Assembly: GCA_964405325.1 (NCBI GenBank)
Contig: CAYONM010000192.1
Span: 1-7,228, forward strand
From: CAYONM01 sp964405325
Lineage (GTDB): Bacteria; Planctomycetota; UBA11346
Direction: 5' to 3'
Length of the DNA stretch: 7,228 nucleotides
Made by a program: the position numbers and the translations under genes. Below the pieces are notes generated by a model, which was given only the letters and a program-made list of their open reading frames with translations, was not told where the DNA came from and ran no database searches. Every line of letters starts with the position of its first letter. The stretch's first letter is position 1. Shown one piece after another: positions 1 to 5,733 of the stretch.

Positions 1-29
1 GCCGCCGCCGCCGCCGCCGCCGCCGCCGC
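1..29. repeat. (GCC/GGC) trinucleotide microsatellite coding for poly-Gly
   Basis: Nine perfect GCC units (plus a partial tenth) run from the window edge and are followed by GCT GCT GCC GCC GCC. On the minus strand this reads as Gly codons in the lipoprotein linker. The unit is three bases, so slippage would change linker length without a frameshift. The tract may continue beyond the left edge. Confidence 0.85.
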
Positions 30-96
30 TGCTGCCGCCGCCGCAGGCGGCGAGCAGTAGCAGGGAGCAGCCGGTGATGATGATGCGGGTGTGCAT
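1..96 (-). CDS. Lipoprotein with poly-glycine linker, N-terminal part only (runs off left edge)
   Basis: Thirty-two codons are visible from an ATG at 96-94. The N-terminus is a short type II signal peptide: an Arg at residue 4, a hydrophobic core at about residues 5-16, and a lipobox LAAC with the lipidated Cys at residue 18. The mature protein would be cut before that Cys and anchored to a membrane through it. After the Cys come GGG, SS and nine Gly to the window edge, a flexible linker before an unseen domain. A good Shine-Dalgarno (AGGA, revcomp of 103-106) lies 6 bases upstream of the ATG and supports the start. The function is unknown because the domain lies outside the window. The gene is divergent from the WecD-like gene and need not be related to it. 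Confidence 0.75.
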   Translation of the reverse strand, partial: MHTRIIITGCSLLLLAACGGGSSGGGGGGGGG

Positions 97-222
97 GGTA
101 GGTCCTTTCTGGATGACGATGGGACGTGTGTTGGTCCGTACGTGGCGAGCCGGCCGAGCGTGACTGGCCATGGCGGGGGAGATGGCCGCTTGGTCGTGGC
201 CGGAAGGTTGCAACATGTCGGC

Positions 223-951
223 ATGGGTTCGACGGGACGCTGGCGGCGCCTGGTATGGGACAGTGACTTCTTCGGTTTCGGCATCGGTCGCATCGAGCTG
301 CCGGCATGCGACCGCGAGGTACTGGCGGCGATCCATCAGGAGGCCCGACAGCAGACGGTGGAGCTGTTGTACTGGCCGACGATGGATGACCAGGCGACCA
401 CATCGGTGGCGATCGGATCTGGGGCCCGGCTGGTCGATCGCAAGACGGTCTTCGAGCGCGGGCTGGATGATGTCGCAGAAGCAACGGCCCTGCCCGAGCC
501 GCGCGGGGAGGAGCGGGACCGTTTGCTCGAGATGGCGCCACTGGCCGGGGTCTGCTCGCGTTTCGCTTGTGATCCTCGGCTTCCTGTCGGTTCGATGCCC
601 AGACTCTATCGTCGCTGGATGGAGCGGTCGCTCGATGGGGTGGCGGCGGACGTCGTGCTCTGTTACCGGTGGGCAGGCGGGCTGGCCGGCTTTGTGACCG
701 TGACCTGCAGCGATCAGATCGCCACCATCGGCCTGGTGGCGGTGGATCCCGAGCATCGCGGCAAAGGGATCGGCGGCGAGCTGGTGCGGGGTGCGGAGGC
801 ATGGGCTGCGGCGCAAGGCGGACGGTGCATGCGTATCGTTACCCAGGAGGACAACGAAGCGGCCTGCCGGCTCTACCGCCGACTGGGCTATCGTCGCTGC
901 TCTGTGGTCCCCTGGTATCATGTCTGGACCGACTGCAGCGCTGGTCGGTGA
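223..951 (+). CDS. wecD: WecD-like GNAT acetyltransferase (dTDP-4-amino-4,6-dideoxygalactose N-acetyltransferase family)
   Basis: The predicted protein has 242 residues; E. coli WecD has 224. WecD moves acetyl from acetyl-CoA to the 4-amino group of dTDP-Fuc4N in the cytosol. The N-terminal WDSDFFG (12-18), which continues into an IGRI element, matches the conserved opening of WecD proteins. A central SRF (112-114) followed by LYRRWMERS (128-136) is also WecD-like. The C-terminal GNAT core has IGLVAVDPEHRGKGIG (169-184), holding the R-G-x-G-x-G acetyl-CoA loop, then an N-x-A-A-x-x-L-Y element (211-218) before the last strand. I chose ATG 223 because homology begins a few residues later. The frame stays open back to GTG 91, which would overlap the divergent lipoprotein start. 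GGAAGG at 202-207 is 15 bases from ATG 223, rather far. The 3' end overlaps the WecE-like gene by 34 bases, tail to tail, which suggests they act on the same sugar. The 126-base spacer to the lipoprotein gene shows no convincing promoter. Confidence 0.8.
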   Translation: MGSTGRWRRLVWDSDFFGFGIGRIELPACDREVLAAIHQEARQQTVELLYWPTMDDQATTSVAIGSGARLVDRKTVFERGLDDVAEATALPEPRGEERDRLLEMAPLAGVCSRFACDPRLPVGSMPRLYRRWMERSLDGVAADVVLCYRWAGGLAGFVTVTCSDQIATIGLVAVDPEHRGKGIGGELVRGAEAWAAAQGGRCMRIVTQEDNEAACRLYRRLGYRRCSVVPWYHVWTDCSAGR

Positions 952-2111
952 GTGGCGATCGGTCCAGGGGAGCCGAAGAAGCCGTTGATCGCATCGATCA
1001 CGCGCTCGATGCGTGCCGTGCCGATGCCGTGCCAGAGCGGCAGGCGCATGAGCCGCTCGCTGCCGCTGGTGGTGTGGCGGTCCTCGCCGTGGAAGCGGCC
1101 ATGGCGCCGGCCGGCCGGCGAGCTGTGCAGCGGCACGTAGTGGAAGACGGCAGCAATATCGCGTGCACGCAGATGCGCGATCAGGGCAGCGCGCACGTCG
1201 CGATCGCGGCAGCGCAGCCAGAAGCAGTGGGCGCTGTGGTGACGATCGGCCGGGATCACCGGCAGCTCGATGTGGTCGGCCGCGGCGAGCGACGCAAGTC
1301 CGCTGCGATAGTGGTCCCAGGCGCCTTCGCGCTCGGCCTGCAACTCGTCGAGCCGGTCGAGCTGGGCCGACAGGAAGGCGGCCTGCAGGTCGCTGGCCAG
1401 GAAGGAGGAGCCGAGTTCGACCCAGCTGTAGCGGTCGATCTCGCCGCGCAGGAACTGCCGGCGGTTGGTGCCCTTGTCGCGTACGATCTCGGCCCGCGCG
1501 ACCAGTTCGGCTCGGTTGATGGCCAGCAGTCCGCCCTCACCGCAGCTGACGTTCTTGGTCTCGTGAAAGCTGAAGCAGGCGAGGTCGCCCCAGGCGCCGC
1601 AGGGTCGCCCGTGCAGGCTGCTGCGCAGGGCGTGGGCGGCGTCTTCGATGATGAGTAGATCATGGACCTTGGCGATGTGCTGCAGGGCCACCATGTCGCA
1701 GGCGACGCCCGCGTAATGCACCGGCACGATGGCCCGCGTCTGCGGTGTTATCGCCGCCGCCACGCAGGCCGGATCAAGGTTCATGGTGCCAGGCTCGATG
1801 TCGACGAAGACCAGCCGCGCCCCGCGCAGGGCAAAGGCGCTGGCGCTGCTGACGAAGGTGAAACTGGGCAGGATGACCTCATCGCCGGGCCCGATGTCGG
1901 CCAGGATGGCGGCCATCTCCAGGGCCGCGGTGCAGCTCGGTGTGAGCACACAGGCCGGCGAGCCGAGCTCACGGCTGAACCAATTGCAGACGGAGCGGCT
2001 GAAGTACCCCTCGCCGGAGAGCTGGCCATGCCCTTCGATGGCCGTGCGGATGCGGTCGAACTCGTCGCCGACCAGGGCCGGGCGGTTGAAGGGGATGGGC
2101 TCGCTGTTCAC
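918..2111 (-). CDS. wecE: WecE-like dTDP-4-amino-4,6-dideoxygalactose transaminase (PLP, DegT/DnrJ/EryC1 family)
   Basis: The 397-residue protein resembles E. coli WecE (376 residues) over almost its whole length. WecE uses PLP and glutamate to aminate dTDP-4-keto-6-deoxy-D-glucose to dTDP-Fuc4N. Matching blocks include IPFNRP (6-11), LTPSCTAALEMAA (56-68), GDEVILPSFTFVS (76-88), IVPVHYAGVACDM (128-140), EDAAH (156-160, Asp contacting the PLP ring nitrogen) and FSFHETKN (180-187), where Lys186 should form the Schiff base. Further blocks are RDKGTNR, SSFLASDLQAAFL and, near the C-terminus, AVFHYVPLHSSPAG. About 17 residues extend past the E. coli end. The start is GTG 2111, whose GTGA overlaps the TGA of the upstream EMR gene, a sign of translational coupling. 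An open frame continues upstream to 2414, but it only reads the EMR gene out of frame. This is the last gene of the minus operon. Substrate stereochemistry cannot be proven from sequence. Confidence 0.92.
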   Translation of the reverse strand: MNSEPIPFNRPALVGDEFDRIRTAIEGHGQLSGEGYFSRSVCNWFSRELGSPACVLTPSCTAALEMAAILADIGPGDEVILPSFTFVSSASAFALRGARLVFVDIEPGTMNLDPACVAAAITPQTRAIVPVHYAGVACDMVALQHIAKVHDLLIIEDAAHALRSSLHGRPCGAWGDLACFSFHETKNVSCGEGGLLAINRAELVARAEIVRDKGTNRRQFLRGEIDRYSWVELGSSFLASDLQAAFLSAQLDRLDELQAEREGAWDHYRSGLASLAAADHIELPVIPADRHHSAHCFWLRCRDRDVRAALIAHLRARDIAAVFHYVPLHSSPAGRRHGRFHGEDRHTTSGSERLMRLPLWHGIGTARIERVIDAINGFFGSPGPIATHRPALQSVQT

Positions 2112-2482
2112 GGAGCGCTCCCCAACAGCACGAGACCGACGGTGATCACGGTCAGGGCAGCAAGCCGTTGCATACCGAGCGGCTCGTTGAAACAGGCCCA
2201 GGCAGCCACCGTGACGAGCGGGAAGCTGGCGGCCATCCAGGGATAGGCGTGGGCCAGCGGCAGGCGGCTGAGGGCCAGTATCCAGCAGCAGGCGGCGAGG
2301 GCTGCCAGCAGGAGGCCGCCGATGATCCACGGGTCGCGCAGGCCCTGGGCGAGCAGCGCCACCGGCGACAGGTCGTCGCGTTCGCGCAGCGGCTGCATGC
2401 CACGGCGGATGCACAGCTGGCCGGCGGTCGTGCAGCCGAGGGTGCCGGCGGCGGCCAGCCAGGCTTGGGCGATACTCAACAT
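2108..2482 (-). CDS. EMR/EamA-type four-TM protein, ArnE-like lipid-linked sugar flippase subunit
   Basis: The 124-residue, very hydrophobic protein has about four membrane segments (roughly 4-25, 51-71, 77-98 and 105-122), the size and layout of SMR/EMR proteins. Two features point to ArnE, a subunit of the flippase for undecaprenyl-phosphate aminoarabinose, rather than to a drug pump: AGQLC (20-24) at the end of TM1, and LPLAHAYP (74-81) with a following NEP (99-101) and a GLVLLGS end (116-122). It probably moves an undecaprenyl-phosphate sugar made by the upstream glycosyltransferase across the inner membrane. ArnE works with ArnF, but only one EMR gene is visible here, so it may form a homodimer or have a partner elsewhere. 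The gene overlaps the glycosyltransferase end by 7 bases, and its stop overlaps the wecE GTG. A generic EamA transporter cannot be excluded. Confidence 0.75.
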   Translation of the reverse strand: MLSIAQAWLAAAGTLGCTTAGQLCIRRGMQPLRERDDLSPVALLAQGLRDPWIIGGLLLAALAACCWILALSRLPLAHAYPWMAASFPLVTVAAWACFNEPLGMQRLAALTVITVGLVLLGSAP

Positions 2483-3408
2483 GAGCGGGTATCCTCCCAG
2501 ATGAGATAGTGCGGACGGCCCTTGCTCTCCTCGAAGATGCGGCCGACGTAGAGACCGACCACGCCGAGGGTGGCCATGAGGGCGCCGCCGAGGAACCAGA
2601 CGGAGAGCATGAGGCTGGTCCAGCCCTGCACCGGTATGCCCGTGCTGAAATACTGGAGCAGCAGCCAGGCGATGAGCAGCGCCGGCAGTACGGCGATCAG
2701 CAGACCGGCCTGCACGATCATCGATAGCGGCTTGTTGCTGTGGGCGATGGCCACCTGAAAGGCGAGGTCGGCGAGCTTGCGCAGACTGTAGGCGGAACGC
2801 CCGCGCGCGCGGGCCGCGTGGGCGATGGGCACGGTCATCGGTGCGAAACCGACCCAGCGCGCCTGCACCGGCAGGAAGCGCAGGCGCTCATGCAGGCCGC
2901 GCAGGGCCTTGAGGGCGGGGCCCTGGTAGATGCCGTAGTTGCCGATGCTGGGATCGAGATGCGTGTCGGTGAGCCAGCTCAGCAGTTGGTAGAAACAGCG
3001 GCCCTGGAGACGCTTGAACCAGCCATCGCGACGGTCGTGTCGGGCCCCGAGTACGATCGGATGCCCATCCTCGGCCACCTGCCAGAGGGTACCGATCTCC
3101 TGGGGGTCATCCTGAAGGTCGCAGTCCATGACCACCACACGCTCGCTGGTGGCGTGGGCGAGGCCGGCGGCGATCGCGTAGTGCTGTCCGAAATTGCGGC
3201 TCAATCGCAGCCCGCGCACATGCTGATCGCCCGCGGCCAGAACACGGATGGCCGACCAGGAATCGCGCGGGCAGGCGTCGTCGACGAGGATCAATTCGTA
3301 ATCCTCGCCGCAGAGTTCGCGCAGTGACTCGCCCAGGCGGTGATGCAGTTCGGGCAGAAGGTCAGGTGCGCCGTAGCAGGGGACGACCACCGAGCAGCGG
3401 CAGGACAT
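2476..3408 (-). CDS. Family 2 glycosyltransferase, ArnC/GtrB/DPM1-like, undecaprenyl-phosphate sugar synthase
   Basis: The 310-residue protein has a cytosolic GT-A domain followed by two membrane segments, the architecture of ArnC, GtrB and bacterial DPM1-like enzymes, which load a nucleotide sugar onto undecaprenyl phosphate. It opens with SVVVPCYG (6-13) and has LVDDACPRDSW (41-51), LSRNFGQHYAIAAGL (69-83) and DCDLQDDP (95-102), the D-x-D metal and nucleotide-diphosphate site. The TM segments lie at about 230-253 and 262-284 and end in the family's GLYVGRIFEESKGRPHYL element. The start is ATG 3408; no clear ribosome site is visible and no in-frame ATG or GTG lies in the 46-base gap upstream. 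Its place beside a WecE-like aminotransferase and an ArnE-like flippase suggests that the donor is dTDP-Fuc4NAc or a related amino sugar. It is unlike the WecF type used for common antigen. The sugar itself is inferred. Confidence 0.88.
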   Translation of the reverse strand: MSCRCSVVVPCYGAPDLLPELHHRLGESLRELCGEDYELILVDDACPRDSWSAIRVLAAGDQHVRGLRLSRNFGQHYAIAAGLAHATSERVVVMDCDLQDDPQEIGTLWQVAEDGHPIVLGARHDRRDGWFKRLQGRCFYQLLSWLTDTHLDPSIGNYGIYQGPALKALRGLHERLRFLPVQARWVGFAPMTVPIAHAARARGRSAYSLRKLADLAFQVAIAHSNKPLSMIVQAGLLIAVLPALLIAWLLLQYFSTGIPVQGWTSLMLSVWFLGGALMATLGVVGLYVGRIFEESKGRPHYLIWEDTRSC

Positions 3409-3454
3409 GCCGGCGATTGTCGCAGGCTTGCGGTCGTGTCGAGATGGCAGCCGC

Positions 3455-4069
3455 TCATGGGTTCTTCTCGATCGGTCGGTAGCTGAGCCAGACCTCGCCG
3501 GCCCAGGCGATCTGCAGGCGACCGGCTGCGGGCATGCGGATACGTGCGGTGCGGTAGTGGTCGACCGCCCGACCGAGGGCCATGACCGCCTCGGTCGGCA
3601 GGTCCAGGGGCTTCCAGGCGGCCGGCGCGGATTCCTCGGCCAACTGCAGCCGTGGTCGATGCAACCAGCAGTAGCCGTACCAGCGGTGGTCGCCCTGGTG
3701 GATCACTGCCTGGTCGCCGAAGAAGCCGATGGTCCCCTGTTCACGCCGTTCGGGCAGGGCCTCGAGTTCCTGTCGGCGGCGGGCGTCGGAGCGGTTGGGC
3801 AGGAAGCCGTCGTCGGCCAGGGTGGCGTCGATGTCGATGGTCCAGGTGCCGCGCAGGAGGGCCATCAGTTCAGGATCGCTGACATCCGCCAGTCTGGGCA
3901 TAGGCAGACGATGGCGACGTTCCTCAGGCGTCTCGTAGGTGGCGGTACTGTAGATCAGCAGGAGCAGCGCGAAGCCAGCAACCACGATGCTCAGCGGCCA
4001 CTGCCAGCGCTGCTGCAGGTCTTCGGCGGTGGTGCGGTACCAGCGGGCCGGGCGGTGGTCGAGCGACAC
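3455..4069 (-). CDS. Unknown single-TM membrane protein
   Basis: I do not recognise this 204-residue protein. It has a short cytosolic N-terminus rich in Arg and Trp, one membrane segment at about 25-44, and then a soluble region of about 160 residues. The positive inside rule suggests that this region faces the periplasm. The region holds an LRGTWTID element, a charged stretch rich in Arg and Glu, and a C-terminal part that looks like alternating beta strands and ends in EVWLSYRP. A G-x-W near the start of a beta-rich domain recalls lipocalin-like folds, but this is only a weak resemblance. The start is GTG 4069, six bases after the stop of the zinc-ribbon gene, with a GGTGA ribosome site (revcomp of 4076-4080) six bases upstream. 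Its position in the operon suggests a partner of the glycan pathway. Confidence 0.75.
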   Translation of the reverse strand: MSLDHRPARWYRTTAEDLQQRWQWPLSIVVAGFALLLLIYSTATYETPEERRHRLPMPRLADVSDPELMALLRGTWTIDIDATLADDGFLPNRSDARRRQELEALPERREQGTIGFFGDQAVIHQGDHRWYGYCWLHRPRLQLAEESAPAAWKPLDLPTEAVMALGRAVDHYRTARIRMPAAGRLQIAWAGEVWLSYRPIEKNP

Positions 4070-4075
4070 GTCGAT

Positions 4076-4507
4076 TCACCGTTCGCCGTCGCTTATCACG
4101 TGGTTGCGCACGGCCTCGTAGAGCGCGTCGACGAGCGGATCCTCCTGCTCGCTGAGCAGGGCCTGGGCCATGAAGCGTTTCTGCAGTCCGCGTATCGACC
4201 ACCACCACCAGAACAGCGCAGCGACGATGGTCACCAGGCGCAGGGCGGGAACGCCGGTCGTTGCTCCGAGCAGCACGCCGGCAGCGATCAGCACCACGGC
4301 CAGGAAGGTGAGCAGGCCACAGGCGCGGGCATAGCGGCGCTGGAAGCTCCGTTCGAAGACCGACAGCTTGCCGCATTGGCTGCATTCGCCCTTGGGGTGC
4401 AGGCTGGGGATCCATCCCAACTCGAAGCGGATGCCTTCCGCATCGCAGTAGGCGCAGCGGCCCGGTTCGCTACCGAAGAGCTTGTGACGGATCCGCAGAT
4501 GTACCAT
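4076..4507 (-). CDS. Zinc-ribbon, two-TM membrane protein of unknown function
   Basis: The predicted protein has 143 residues. The N-terminal soluble part holds two Cys pairs, CAYC (18-21) and CSQC (42-45), 20 residues apart, a classic four-Cys zinc ribbon. A basic stretch (RSFQRRYAR, 53-61) leads into two hydrophobic segments at about 63-84 and 88-105, with four consecutive Trp at 100-103. The C-terminal tail of about 38 residues is charged. It is probably an inner-membrane protein with both ends in the cytosol. The start is ATG 4507, the first ATG before the zinc ribbon; the frame is open further upstream but contains no recognisable protein there. The start codon sits inside a perfect inverted repeat. 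As first gene of the minus operon it may be regulatory or a membrane scaffold, but the sequence does not decide. Function is unknown. Confidence 0.7.
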   Translation of the reverse strand: MVHLRIRHKLFGSEPGRCAYCDAEGIRFELGWIPSLHPKGECSQCGKLSVFERSFQRRYARACGLLTFLAVVLIAAGVLLGATTGVPALRLVTIVAALFWWWWSIRGLQKRFMAQALLSEQEDPLVDALYEAVRNHVISDGER

Positions 4508-4519
4508 GTCGTCATGGTA
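4502..4519 (-). promoter_or_regulatory. Perfect 7-base inverted repeat covering the start codon of the zinc-ribbon gene
   Basis: TACCATG (4502-4508), a TCGT loop and CATGGTA (4513-4519) form a perfect palindrome. In the minus-strand transcript it would fold as a 7-bp stem with a four-base ACGA loop, and the ATG at 4507-4505 lies in the 3' arm. It could be an RNA hairpin that hides the start codon, or an operator for a dimeric repressor. The repeat is directly visible; its function is inferred. Confidence 0.4.
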
Positions 4520-4772
4520 GCGTCTGGCCACAGCTGCCAAGACGGTGACTCGGCAGCGATGGCGAACGATCGTGGCGTGCGCCAAATCGTTTCCGGAGGT
4601 CAGCTGGGTCATGGGCGGGTGGCCCCCCACGACTATGATCGCCGCCATGGACCCTTTGCCCGCTGCCGGAGTCGATGCCGAGATCCCCGCCATGGATTGT
4701 CCTGGGGCGGAGGCTCCGACCGCCGAGTCGACGGCGATGCCGACCGCCGCTGCGAGCACACCGGATACGGCC
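4508..4772. other. Divergent spacer between the minus operon and the nucleotidase/toxin operon
   Basis: This 265-base stretch should hold promoters for both operons. On the plus strand TATGAT (4634-4639) is a five of six match to a sigma-70 -10 box, but no good -35 lies at the right distance. On the minus strand TTGGCA (revcomp of 4535-4540) resembles a -35, but the matching TACCAT is only 15 bases away. From ATG 4647 to 4772 the nucleotidase frame stays open and would add 42 residues rich in Ala, Pro and Thr. This may be a real extension or only GC-rich leader. No terminator or RNA gene is visible. Confidence 0.4.
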
Positions 4773-5708
4773 ATGATGCGTATCGCGGTCGATTTCGATG
4801 CCGTCATCACCAGCGACGCCAACGGCCAGGTGGCGCCCGGTGAAGCCTTCAAGGCGATGCGCAAGCTGAACATGATCGAGGCCGACCATCGGCAGGGTGC
4901 CTTTCCCAAGGCCGGCGGGCACCTGCACCTCGTGGAGACCGCCGTCAACGTCAGCCCCGAGCAGCAGGCGCTGCTGGATGACCCGCAAGCCCAGGCCCTG
5001 CTCAAGCGCCTCGACCCAGGCAGCCTCAGCGTGATGGATCAGCTTGAGTGGCGGCAGGCCCTGCTCGAGCAAGCGCCTGATCTCTACATCGCCAGCGATA
5101 GCAAGCGGGCCATGGCCGCGGCCGGCCTAGCGGCGGTCAGCATGGTCCCCTCAGACAAGCGGCGCGGCTTCATCCCCTCCGATGCCGATGCCGAAACCAG
5201 CAAGCCGATGAGCATGGCCTTCGACGGCGACAAGGTCTTCGTGCACCGTCAGGATGACGACCTCGCGCACGAGAGCATCAAGCGTCACGGCGTCGAGCAC
5301 GGCATCGACGTCTGGCGCCGCTGGCAACGTATGCATGCTGATGAGAACCCGGGCGAGGGCCCGCTGGCCGGTTTCATGAAGAAGGCGGTCGACCTCAAGA
5401 ACGTGGTCGGTCGCGACCGCCTGCGGGTCAATGTGGTCACCGCCCGCGGCTACGACACCGCCGCTCGCGTCGACCATGTGCTCGATGGCATGGGCGTGCG
5501 TAAGGATCTCGATGCGGTGATCTATGCCTGTGGCATGCCCAAGGCCGGCGGCCTCTGGCAGGGTCTGGCGGTCGACGGCTCGGCTGAGGTCGACATGGCC
5601 TTCGACGACGCCGGCAAGAATTTCATCGACCCGTATCACGACAACGCGGTCATGGCCCACGCCGCCCTGGTGCCGGTGCCCGACGACCACGAGGCCTTCG
5701 CGCTCTGA
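4773..5708 (+). CDS. Cytosolic-type 5'-nucleotidase (NT5C1/PF06189-like, HAD fold)
   Basis: The 311-residue protein resembles the family of animal NT5C1A and its bacterial relatives, which remove phosphate from nucleoside 5'-monophosphates. The HAD core is complete. Motif I is MAFDGDKV (148-155), with nucleophile Asp151 and acid/base Asp153. Motif II is VVTARG (221-226). Motif III is the Lys of CGMPKAGG (253-260). Motif IV is the Asp pair in MAFDDAGKN (275-283). DLYIASDS followed by AAVSMVPS (103-126) matches the family's LYLSADA...AAATIF segment, and HADENPGEGPLAGF (188-201) matches its HENKPLAQGPLKGF cap. The N-terminal domain is shorter than in NT5C1A. I chose ATG 4773, with GGA at 4762-4764 as a weak ribosome site and homology starting just after it; ATG 4776 and ATG 4647 are alternatives. 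The stop lies 25 bases before the toxin start, so the genes are probably cotranscribed. A role in the toxin cassette is inferred. Confidence 0.83.
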   Translation: MMRIAVDFDAVITSDANGQVAPGEAFKAMRKLNMIEADHRQGAFPKAGGHLHLVETAVNVSPEQQALLDDPQAQALLKRLDPGSLSVMDQLEWRQALLEQAPDLYIASDSKRAMAAAGLAAVSMVPSDKRRGFIPSDADAETSKPMSMAFDGDKVFVHRQDDDLAHESIKRHGVEHGIDVWRRWQRMHADENPGEGPLAGFMKKAVDLKNVVGRDRLRVNVVTARGYDTAARVDHVLDGMGVRKDLDAVIYACGMPKAGGLWQGLAVDGSAEVDMAFDDAGKNFIDPYHDNAVMAHAALVPVPDDHEAFAL

Positions 5709-5722
5709 GCGATGGGTCAGGA

Positions 5723-5728
5723 AAGGAG
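5723..5728 (+). promoter_or_regulatory. Strong ribosome binding site of the nuclease toxin gene
   Basis: AAGGAG lies five bases before ATG 5734. It fixes this start against the longer open frame that begins at 5524 inside the nucleotidase gene. Confidence 0.8.
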
Positions 5729-5733
5729 CAGCC

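Noticed and set aside
91..222. Start of the WecD-like gene at GTG 91
   Set aside because: The added residues have no family likeness and the start would overlap the divergent lipoprotein start; homology starts near ATG 223.
669..2246. Long plus-strand open frames opposite the WecE-like gene (669-1658, 1662-2246)
   Set aside because: They are GC-rich shadows: compositionally odd Arg/Gly/Ala-rich translations with no domain, facing a gene with strong full-length homology.
2112..2414. Longer N-terminus of the WecE-like protein starting at 2414
   Set aside because: The extra part reads the EMR gene in another frame and has no WecE likeness; homology begins right after GTG 2111.
4514..4540. Minus-strand promoter TTGGCA / TACCAT for the glycan operon
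   Set aside because: The spacer is only 15 bases and the -10 match is four of six, part of the palindrome; it would imply an almost leaderless transcript. Not strong enough to call.
4619..4630. GTGG-CCCC-CCAC small inverted repeat as a terminator
   Set aside because: Only four base pairs and no T tract follows; chance is likely in GC-rich DNA.
3407..4843. 478-residue plus-strand open frame
   Set aside because: It spans the antisense of two minus-strand genes and the spacer, has Gly/Arg/His-rich composition and no recognisable domain.
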